NCBI GenBank assembly: GCA_022360315.1
Contig: JAKSDA010000342.1
Span: forward strand, 1-64,000
Length of the DNA stretch: 64,000 nt
Source of the DNA: Pseudomonadota bacterium
GTDB lineage: Bacteria; Myxococcota_A; Polyangia; Haliangiales; Haliangiaceae
Direction: 5' to 3'
This document shows, piece after piece, positions 17,529 to 24,634 of the stretch; positions within the stretch are counted from its first letter, which is position 1; the number at the start of each line of letters is the position of its first letter. The translations under genes and the position numbers were made by a program. The notes beneath the pieces were generated by a model. It was not told the DNA's origin. It ran no database searches and was given only the letters and a program-made list of their open reading frames with translations.

Positions 17529-18935
17529 TTAATGCTGCTGTGAGCCGGCCCGGGAGAGCAATGCCTGTTCGGATAACAGTTTTTCGATCTCGACTCGCTG
17601 ATTGATAAGCACCGTATCGAGCCAGCTGTTGTATTCTTCCCATTTGGCCTGGCCGGGACCGAACGGGTCGCTCAACACGGTATCGCGAATTTTGTCGCGC
17701 ATCGCGGACACCAGGGTGGGAATTCGGGATGCCGACATCGGTCCCTTGATCAGTTCTTCGAGCACGGTCAGGTACTCATTCCACGTCGCGCGATGGATGT
17801 AGCCGTACAGTGGGTCGCACTGGGTAGGCATGATGCCGATCGTCTCTGTCTCTGGCACGCAGTCGGGATCCTGCCAGAAAACACATGCGGGAATCACCGC
17901 GCAATCGGCGTTCGTTTCCGAGCGGCCGAGGTCTCTATCGGTGTCGAATAACGTGTGGTCGAGGTCCCAGGGGATCATATGAAACATGCCGTTGGGTTCC
18001 TCGTACCAGTAGTAATTGTTGTTCAGGCATGGATCTTGCCAGTCTGGACCGTCGTAGCAGTAGAACCGGCGCGAGCCGTCGGTGTTGTTGACTGCACGAT
18101 CGACAGCGACCAATCGCGTCAGGTAGGATAGATCCAGCTTGCTGCTTATGTCGCTGACAAATGTCTGATCGCTGGTTCGATCGATGATCGACTTAAAATC
18201 CAGCATGCCCTGCACGTCGGGTGTTTCCTCGTTGGTCCGCAGTGCGTGGATGTAGTGCCCAGCCTCTTCCCACTGGGGCCAGACCGACTTGTAGAGATTG
18301 CCTTCGGCGTCATCCCAGTGGTCCTCGATGAACTCTTTATCGACCTGTTCGACGAGCACGAATACCCCTTGCCACTCGCCGTTGACCGTGAGCTGGGCGT
18401 GGGATGCGCGGGGCGCTTTCAAGCCCATCTTTCGGAATATCCAGTAGCTCATCACCTCGTGCATCAGAGACGGATCGCGCACCGATGAATTAAAAACCAG
18501 TTTGCGCAGGCCGGCGAAGCGGTTCTTTGTGTACTGGTCCTTGTACTCGTTGAAGCTGACCTTGATGCTGAGCTTCTTGCACGTCTGCTGGCCCATGTCG
18601 TCAAAGCACGCCTTGAGCGTGTTCCAATCGCCTTTGAATCGAACCGCGGCGTACTCGTATCGCTTGCCCTCGAAGATGAACGTGGCCGGGACGTATAGTT
18701 CTGCGCGGGGATTCTGCCGCAACCACTCCCAATCGTCCGGAGCCACCTCGAGCTCAAAATGGTGAAATTCGCCCAGATCGAAGAGGTAGTCTGATGTCGG
18801 CTCGGGAGCGACAGGGTTGCTGCTGTCGAGCTGCGGCCCCGCATCGGGCGAGAGCGGGCCATCGCCGCTTCCGCCACAGCCCAGTAAGACAACAAATAAG
18901 GCCGCAGCGGGACAAGATAGGCGCAACATTCGCAT
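17529..18935 (-). CDS. CotH-family lipoprotein (secreted kinase fold)
   Basis: 468 residues from ATG 18935, chosen because it gives a clean lipoprotein signal (RLSCPAAALFVVLLGCGGSG, Cys near 20). The body is a CotH domain, an atypical secreted protein-kinase fold first known from spore coats. It has an N-terminal beta lead (FHHFELEVAPDDWEWLRQNP), AAVRFKGDW, HAQLTVNGEWQGVFVLVEQV with the catalytic-type Glu, and MFHMIPWDLDHTLF with the metal-binding DxD region. Substrates in Gram-negative bacteria are unknown. It ends 50 bases from the convergent pelB and is followed upstream by a VWA lipoprotein on the same strand, so the two may be co-expressed. Confidence 0.85.
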   Translation of the reverse strand: MRMLRLSCPAAALFVVLLGCGGSGDGPLSPDAGPQLDSSNPVAPEPTSDYLFDLGEFHHFELEVAPDDWEWLRQNPRAELYVPATFIFEGKRYEYAAVRFKGDWNTLKACFDDMGQQTCKKLSIKVSFNEYKDQYTKNRFAGLRKLVFNSSVRDPSLMHEVMSYWIFRKMGLKAPRASHAQLTVNGEWQGVFVLVEQVDKEFIEDHWDDAEGNLYKSVWPQWEEAGHYIHALRTNEETPDVQGMLDFKSIIDRTSDQTFVSDISSKLDLSYLTRLVAVDRAVNNTDGSRRFYCYDGPDWQDPCLNNNYYWYEEPNGMFHMIPWDLDHTLFDTDRDLGRSETNADCAVIPACVFWQDPDCVPETETIGIMPTQCDPLYGYIHRATWNEYLTVLEELIKGPMSASRIPTLVSAMRDKIRDTVLSDPFGPGQAKWEEYNSWLDTVLINQRVEIEKLLSEQALLSRAGSQQH

Positions 18936-19166
18936 AGAATAGCGCAGAGAAATATTACCCACAACTGACTCCACGAGAGTTACCGGACAATCGATCGAGT
19001 GGACCGTGTCACCCCGTCGGGTACTGTCCATTCTCACCTGAGCCCATAGCCATGGCGCGATAAGCGCGGCGCCCCGCTCCTACCTCATCCCCCTTCATGC
19101 CACGACGGGCGCGCGTCCGCGACTCGATGTTTGTCGATGGTCCGCAATGTTGGTGTGCGTGCGCTG

Positions 19167-20138
19167 TCACCTTACGATATTGCAGCCGGCCTCGATGACA
19201 GCAATGGCCTGCGTAACTGCGTTTTCGAGCTGTCCCTTGCACAGGTCCCAGAATACGCCGCGATCCTGGTCGACAAACTTGCCGGTCAGCTCCTTGAGAA
19301 TGATGGCTTGTAATGCTTCGCCATACTCGCCGTCGTGACAGCGCGGACCAAGAGGAAGGTCGTTCATGGTCACGGTCGCACCGGCAACACCGACGAGGAC
19401 CATTTTCTTCGGGTTATTGCCTTTGGCCGCGATCAGCTTGTCGTAAATCTGGTCCGCATTGGCCGTTTTGTCGGGCACATGGTTGCCCACTTCCTCGTCT
19501 TCGTCGGTAATTGCAACAATGACCAGCAAGGCGTTCTCGCGCAGGAAGCCCTCGTTGGCACCGCCGCTACCGAGGTACTCGTCGGAAAGTGCAGTGGCAG
19601 CGGCGTATGCCGGTCGCTCATCATTGTCCCAGCGCATCACATCGTCTTCGCATAAATCGCTTTGATCGCCTGTATACATATTTGTGACACAACTGAACTC
19701 GGCTGCGAGATTGGGAGAGCTGCTATCCATCCACGGTTTATCGGTGGAAAAACTGCAGTCCTTGGCCGCATTGCCCATCATCGGATCTACCCCCATGCTG
19801 TGCAAACTGGCCGGGCTGGGGCACGCGTCGATCACGCCAATGCGATAATCCTCGATCGCGCCCCGGTTGATGAAGTCGTTCAGCTCGGTGGTCAATCCCG
19901 GAAATACCACATCGGACAGAGCTTTGATCTCGTCCGTCATGGAACTGGACGCGTCGATCGAAAACAGCAGATCGACATGCCTGCAGGCGTTGTCCACGGG
20001 CGTCGGCGCGTCTACCTCGGGCGTGGCGCCGGAATCCGGTTCTGCATTGCCGCCGTCACCGCCGCCACACGCGCTGGCGAGAAGTGAAAGCAAAAAAATG
20101 ATACACAGGGCCCAATAGCTTCGATTGACCATCCGCAT
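19167..20138 (-). CDS. VWA-domain lipoprotein
   Basis: 323 residues from ATG 20138, fixed by GGAGG five bases upstream. The N-terminus is a lipoprotein signal (YWALCIIFLLSLLASACGGG). A low-complexity Asp/Pro/Ala linker leads to a von Willebrand factor A domain whose MIDAS starts at LLFSIDASSSMTDEI (DxSxS). Several Cys pairs (IDACPSP, KDCSFST, EFSCVTN, DLCEDD) suggest disulfides, as expected for an exported protein. Such myxobacterial proteins are surface or periplasmic adhesion/metal-binding proteins of unknown role. It sits upstream of the CotH gene on the same strand, with about 230 bases between. Confidence 0.85.
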   Translation of the reverse strand: MRMVNRSYWALCIIFLLSLLASACGGGDGGNAEPDSGATPEVDAPTPVDNACRHVDLLFSIDASSSMTDEIKALSDVVFPGLTTELNDFINRGAIEDYRIGVIDACPSPASLHSMGVDPMMGNAAKDCSFSTDKPWMDSSSPNLAAEFSCVTNMYTGDQSDLCEDDVMRWDNDERPAYAAATALSDEYLGSGGANEGFLRENALLVIVAITDEDEEVGNHVPDKTANADQIYDKLIAAKGNNPKKMVLVGVAGATVTMNDLPLGPRCHDGEYGEALQAIILKELTGKFVDQDRGVFWDLCKGQLENAVTQAIAVIEAGCNIVR

Positions 20139-20142
20139 AGTG

Positions 20143-20147
20143 CCTCC
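20143..20147 (-). promoter_or_regulatory. Strong Shine-Dalgarno deciding the VWA lipoprotein start
   Basis: CCTCC on the plus strand is GGAGG in the transcript, five bases before ATG 20138. The 81 bases of open frame upstream are therefore leader, not protein. Confidence 0.8.
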
Positions 20148-20219
20148 AGCTTGGTTTGAAATTTGGCACCAAGAATACTGTGAGTGCATAAAGCATTCGA
20201 TGTTTAACAAAAATTGCAC

Positions 20220-20790
20220 GTAGTGATAACAAAAAAATGCCTCGTTGCGAGGACTCGGTCTTCCTGATCGGCCGACTTTGCAAACGAAAATCAGAAAAAA
20301 TCTTATTTCTTAGTCCATGACACGACTCCTATGTGTGCGACAAGCACACTGGTAAGCTAGTGTCACGACAACGGCGCAAAGCGATAGTCTGGTAGCAAAC
20401 CGGGCAATCACGTCATGTAGTGAACAAAGCGCATGATGCATTGTATGTGCGAGAATCGGGTTAATAGTAGGAGCGTTATGAAATTGCTCTGAATGTGCCG
20501 AAACAGCCTGTTTCACGCTAATTCGACCGCAAATCCCCCCCGTGGTGAGATTCATTTCGGCCATCTAATGCCTTAGTTTTAAGCGTTTGATAACTCGAAT
20601 TCAAGAGAACATGCATTATTGAAGAACAAGTCGATTCGGTTTTTGCTGCGCGGGTAGTCATTTATGACTGCATTTGCGTAATGAACACCACAGCCGAACA
20701 CTATTTACCGCCCGTGCGGCCGGTTTTGGGCGATTGATCACGTACCCCGTGAAGCGCCGGTGGTGCGGGTCTCAGTCGTATACTCACGCC
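20220..20790. other. A+T-richer divergent intergenic region
   Basis: About 570 bases between the divergent VWA-lipoprotein and outer-membrane-protein genes. It is visibly richer in A and T than its surroundings, with runs such as CAAAAAAATG and GAAAAAATCTTATTTCTT. It must hold two promoters, but none is clear enough to mark. No coding frame with recognisable content was found. Confidence 0.5.
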
Positions 20791-21636
20791 ATGAATGCAT
20801 GCAGAATCGCCGTCCCGTGTGCGGTCATCCTGGTTTGGGTTGCGCTTTCCGGTCGCGTCGCACAGGCTCACCCGCCGCCATTTTTCTGGATGACGGATCT
20901 ATCGTCCGACCGGCGTGTCGGTGCCGAGGTGACACTGGGCAACAGCGAACTGATCGTCGATGCCATGCCGATTGTGGCCGGTTCAGTATTTGGCGAGATC
21001 GCGATAAATCGGCGCTTTTCGCTGGTCCTGCGGGTTCCGTTTGCCCATGTGCGCTACAGTAATTTCGCCGACCCCGACACCGAGATCGCGGCTACGGTGC
21101 TGGGCAATGCCGGTGCGGGTATCAAGTTTCTCGGTGCCTCTGCGCCCAGGCGGGGCACGCAAATGCACTACGGCCTGGACGCCTATGTCCACGCCCCCAC
21201 CGCGAGTGACGGAGTCGAGGACGCCTTCGCGCTGGCCACGGCAGGCGCACTCACTCTGCCCGATTCGGGTCGTTACGCGGTGGATGCGACCACCCTGCGA
21301 GTGCGCGGCAGTGTCCGATATGAGGGGAAAACTGCGTTCTTTCAGGGCGACCTCGGAGTTGACCACCGCCTCCTCGATGGTGACGACTACACCGCGCTCG
21401 TCATCGGTCTCGGTGCCGGTATTGTGTTGAGCCCATACTTTGCAGTACTCACCGAAGTCATCTTGCAGACCGACGTCTTTGAAGACGACCGCGACCTGCT
21501 GCCGACTCTCGATATCGGCATGCGCTACCACAGCCCGACTCAGATGGCGGGATTGCGGCTCCATCTCCCCTTTGCCGACGAATACCGCGATGCCAACGCC
21601 ATCGGGCTGGCCGTCGAAATTGGCGTGCGTTTCTAA
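20791..21636 (+). CDS. Probable outer-membrane beta-barrel protein
   Basis: 281 residues from ATG 20791. The start is chosen because it gives a good signal peptide (IAVPCAVILVWVALSGRVAQ, cleavage after AQA). The mature part is built of alternating beta strands (VGAEVTLGNSELIVDAMP, FSLVLRVPFAHVRYSNF, GLGAGIVLSPYFAVLTEVIL) and ends IGLAVEIGVRF, with the terminal Phe typical of outer-membrane barrels. It resembles transporter-type barrels in which a parameter-fitting 'inlet' pattern repeats, but no named family is clear. It stands alone, convergent with the XRE-cupin regulator. Confidence 0.7.
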   Translation: MNACRIAVPCAVILVWVALSGRVAQAHPPPFFWMTDLSSDRRVGAEVTLGNSELIVDAMPIVAGSVFGEIAINRRFSLVLRVPFAHVRYSNFADPDTEIAATVLGNAGAGIKFLGASAPRRGTQMHYGLDAYVHAPTASDGVEDAFALATAGALTLPDSGRYAVDATTLRVRGSVRYEGKTAFFQGDLGVDHRLLDGDDYTALVIGLGAGIVLSPYFAVLTEVILQTDVFEDDRDLLPTLDIGMRYHSPTQMAGLRLHLPFADEYRDANAIGLAVEIGVRF

Positions 21637-21703
21637 ACCTCAAATCGAATAACCACTATCCACCATGGCTGAGTACTGGGCGCTCACTTGCAGGTCGCAG
21701 CGC

Positions 21704-22261
21704 TCAGTCGGCCACAGGTGCGAAGGCAACGACGCTGTAGGCGATGGTTCGGCCGCGACTGACATTGCGGTATCCGTGCTTCTGGTCGCCGCGAAATACC
21801 ACGAGCTCGCCGGGTTTGAGCCGCCACGAGGTGCCCGCCGCAGACAGCTCGACCTCGCCAGTTTCGCAGGTGAGGTATTCGCGTGTACCCGGCGTGTGCG
21901 GCACCCCGGTCATTTGACTGGTCGGGGGAAACTCCATGCGCTCGATTTCCAGGCCGGGAATCGCCTCTGGTAGGAGTTTGCGCACGACAACCTTGCCCCG
22001 CCGACGCACCGGCAGCGAGTCGGCCGGATAGAATTTTGCCGATGCCTTGGGCGGACCGATGAGTTCTTCCAGACGCACCTGCAGCGCATTGGCCACCTTG
22101 ACGAGGACAGACAGGGTGGGGTTGGCCGCACCCGACTCGAGATTGGCCCAGGTCGGTCGAGGTACTCCCGATGCCCGGGCCATCTGTTGCTGAGTGAGCC
22201 CGCGCGCTTCGCGTAGTTTGCGGATATTGCTTGCCAGGTTGGCGGCGATCTGCTCCGGCAT
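21704..22261 (-). CDS. XRE-cupin transcriptional regulator
   Basis: 185 residues. An N-terminal XRE helix-turn-helix (residues about 8-65: IRKLREARGLTQQQMARASG, WANLESGAANPTLSVLVKVA) is joined to a C-terminal cupin (about 105-180: EYLTCETGEVELSAAGTSWR, LVVFRGDQKHGYRN). Regulators of this layout sense a small ligand in the cupin barrel and often control amino-acid, polyamine or detoxification genes. The gene is divergent from the SDR/QueA-like pair, 136 bases away, and its targets may be those genes; this is inferred from position only. Confidence 0.93.
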   Translation of the reverse strand: MPEQIAANLASNIRKLREARGLTQQQMARASGVPRPTWANLESGAANPTLSVLVKVANALQVRLEELIGPPKASAKFYPADSLPVRRRGKVVVRKLLPEAIPGLEIERMEFPPTSQMTGVPHTPGTREYLTCETGEVELSAAGTSWRLKPGELVVFRGDQKHGYRNVSRGRTIAYSVVAFAPVAD

Positions 22262-22397
22262 GCCGATAGGATGACTTTATGTCAACATATTAGCAAGAGA
22301 GATGATACCTCGTCGGAGGCGATTTACTCTGAAGCTGCGACAATCGGTCGCTGGCCCCGACGGCTTGGGGAACTATCACCGACGATAGGAGGTAATC

Positions 22398-23120
22398 ATG
22401 AACTTTCGCGACACATCGACTTTGATCACCGGCGGCAGCCGTGGACTGGGATTGGCACTTGGAAAGGCATTGGCGAGCGCGGGGGCCAGGGTGGTTTTGG
22501 TCGCCCGTCACGGCGAGGCCCTCGACCGTGCGGTGGCCGAGATCCGCGCGGCGGGCGGTGTGGCATACGGCATCTCGGCCGACATCGGCAACAAGGATGA
22601 CATTCACCGGATAGCCGGGCAGGCCACAGCCCTGGCCGGCCCCATCGAGTTGCTGATCCACAATGCCAGCACCTTGGGGGTGACCCCGCTTCCCCTGCTC
22701 ATCGACACCGAATGCGAAGACCTCGAGCGGGTTTTTCAGGTCAACGTTGTCGGCCCTTTCCGGCTCACCAAGATCATTGCTGGCGCCATGGTCTTGCGCG
22801 GTTCGGGCACGATCGTCCACGTGAGTTCGGACGCGGCGATCGAGGCCTACCCCAACTGGGGCAGCTACGGAGCATCCAAGGCGGCGCTGGATCATCTGAA
22901 TCGCACGTGGGCTGCGGAGATTCCCGGGGTGCGTTTTCTCAGCGTGGATCCCGGCGAGATGAACACGCAGATGCACGCCGCGGCGATGCCCGAAGCGGAC
23001 CCGTCCAGGCTGGCCGATCCCGGGCAGGTGGCGGCGGGCATCCTGGCGCTGCTCGCCGCGCCGGATCGAGTGCCGAGCGGATCGCGCAGCATCGCTGCGC
23101 AATGGGAGTTCGCGTCGTGA
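22398..23120 (+). CDS. Short-chain dehydrogenase/reductase (SDR)
   Basis: 240 residues, typical of classical SDRs. It has the Rossmann TGxxxGxG motif (LITGGSRGLGLALGKA, about 11-26), the NAS motif of the central strand (LLIHNASTLGVTP) and the catalytic Ser (IVHVSSDAAIEAYPNWGSYG) with YGASK as the YxxxK pair. AGGAGG six bases before the ATG is a perfect ribosome-binding site. Its stop overlaps the next gene's GTG, so the two are coupled. Substrate is unknown. Confidence 0.92.
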   Translation: MNFRDTSTLITGGSRGLGLALGKALASAGARVVLVARHGEALDRAVAEIRAAGGVAYGISADIGNKDDIHRIAGQATALAGPIELLIHNASTLGVTPLPLLIDTECEDLERVFQVNVVGPFRLTKIIAGAMVLRGSGTIVHVSSDAAIEAYPNWGSYGASKAALDHLNRTWAAEIPGVRFLSVDPGEMNTQMHAAAMPEADPSRLADPGQVAAGILALLAAPDRVPSGSRSIAAQWEFAS

Positions 23121-24184
23121 GGCCGGCAGCGGCTCCACCACAGCGGCGCGGCGATGTGCGCATGCTCGTCGTCGCCGATCGGGGCGAGCCGCGCGACGGC
23201 GCGCTCGACGACTTGCTCGATCTTCTGCGGCCGGAGGATGTTCTGGTGCTCAACGACGCGGCTACCCTGCCGGCGTCGCTGCACGGCCAGACATGCTCGG
23301 GCGCCGACATCGAGCTGCGGCTCCTCGGTCCGGTCTCCACGGGTCGGTCGTGGCGCGGCGTGGTCTTTGGCGCTGGCGACTGGCATACCCCGACCGAGCA
23401 CAGACCGCTGCCGCCGCGGTTACAACCGGGCGACGGGCTGGCTTTTCAAGGTGGTCTCGGCGCCGAGGTCACCGCGTGTTCTGCGCTTTCTGACCGATTG
23501 ATCGACATCCGCTTCGACCGGGGAGGAAGCGAGCTCTGGCAGGCACTTTACCGCGCTGGACGGCCAGTACAGTACTCGTACCTCCGCGACGACCTCGCCC
23601 TGTGGTCGGTACAAACCGTGTACGGAGCGCGTCCCTGGGCGGTCGAGATGCCCTCTGCGGGTCGGCCGCTCACCTGGTCGCTGCTCCTGGCGCTGCGCCG
23701 CCGCGGGGTAATTCTGGCCTCATTAACTCACGCCGCCGGCCTGAGTTCGACCGGGGATCCGGTGATCGACCGCGCCCTGCCGCTGCCCGAGCGATTCGAC
23801 ATTCCACTGAGCACAGTCCGGGCCATTGCCAGGGCTGGCCAGCGTGGCGGTCGGGTGATCGCAGTGGGAACCACCGTGGTCCGTGCCCTGGAAGGCAATG
23901 CGGTGCAACACGGCGGCGAGCTGTGTGCGGGTACGGGCACCACCGATCTGGTCATCGATCGGTCGTTTCGCCCGGCTGTGGTCGACGGCATCCTCACCGG
24001 CGTGCACGATCCCTCGCAGAGCCATTTTCATCTGCTCTCCGCGTTTGCCGACGAGAACACGTTAGAGCGTGCCTGGCGGGCTGCCACCCAGCTCGGCTAC
24101 CGCTGCCACGAGTTTGGCGACTCCAGCTTGATCGTGAGCGAGCGCCGCTCCACACGCGGTCACATTGCCTCGTTGCCCATGTGA
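23117..24184 (+). CDS. QueA-like protein (divergent S-adenosylmethionine:tRNA ribosyltransferase-isomerase)
   Basis: 355 residues from GTG 23117, which overlaps the SDR stop (GTGA) and has GGGAG eight bases upstream; ATG 23102 is an alternative. The fold is that of QueA, which moves the ribosyl part of SAM onto preQ1 in tRNA to make epoxyqueuosine: DVLVLNDAATLPASLHG, WSVQTVYGARPWAVEMPSAG, GGRVIAVGTTVVRALEG, GILTGVHDPSQSHFHLLSAF and CHEFGDSSLIV are recognisable. Several signature segments differ: PTAGLHFT is PSAGRPLT, and the LHVGAGTF and HxMHxE regions are replaced (THAAGLSSTG, ALPLPERF). From memory this matches a QueA-like group common in actinobacteria, whose reaction may differ from true QueA. 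It is coupled to an SDR. Confidence 0.8.
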   Translation: MRPAAAPPQRRGDVRMLVVADRGEPRDGALDDLLDLLRPEDVLVLNDAATLPASLHGQTCSGADIELRLLGPVSTGRSWRGVVFGAGDWHTPTEHRPLPPRLQPGDGLAFQGGLGAEVTACSALSDRLIDIRFDRGGSELWQALYRAGRPVQYSYLRDDLALWSVQTVYGARPWAVEMPSAGRPLTWSLLLALRRRGVILASLTHAAGLSSTGDPVIDRALPLPERFDIPLSTVRAIARAGQRGGRVIAVGTTVVRALEGNAVQHGGELCAGTGTTDLVIDRSFRPAVVDGILTGVHDPSQSHFHLLSAFADENTLERAWRAATQLGYRCHEFGDSSLIVSERRSTRGHIASLPM

Positions 24185-24634
24185 CCGCATATGTCTCGGT
24201 CCGCGCAATCGGGGCGCGAGCCGGGATCATTCATCATGGTACTGCCGCGAGGTTTGCGACTCGGCTGAACGCAGAGCGCCGCCGTGAGCCGCATGTCGGT
24301 TCTGAGATGACTCTGTGCGCACTGTGTGCAGTGCACGTGTGCAGCACATGTGCACTGCACACGTGCCGGCCAGACGATTGCGTTGTGCGCCGGTAGGTGA
24401 GCTGATTTTCCGGTACTTAGGTGTGCTTACGGGTCGGTTCGCCGCTGGCGCGGTTCCTGCTTGAGGACCTGCCGTCCCCAGCATTGTCCGAAGGCGTCGA
24501 AGCGCGGGTCACGTCGGCCTGAGCGACCGGCTGTGCTGCAGTGTTTTTGCACTGCGAGCCGGCCGCCGTGCGAGTTCGCATTGGCGCGCCGCCTTCCGGC
24601 ATCTGACGACACCGATGCAACGTGGAGGAGAACT
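24185..24634. other. Intergenic region with a palindrome
   Basis: 450 bases between the QueA-like gene and the OmpA fusion gene. It holds the perfect inverted repeat at 24324-24362 and, at 24624-24630, the GGAGGAG ribosome-binding site that sets ATG 24635 as the downstream start. The other frames look like chance. Confidence 0.6.
24324..24362. terminator. Perfect 13-bp inverted repeat, possible hairpin
   Basis: Arms GTGTGCAGTGCAC (24324-24336) and GTGCACTGCACAC (24350-24362) are exact reverse complements around a 13-base loop, which itself contains the near-palindrome TGTGCAGCACA. It lies 140 bases after the QueA-like stop. There is no T-tract, so an intrinsic terminator is uncertain; a protein-binding operator is equally possible. 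Confidence 0.6.
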
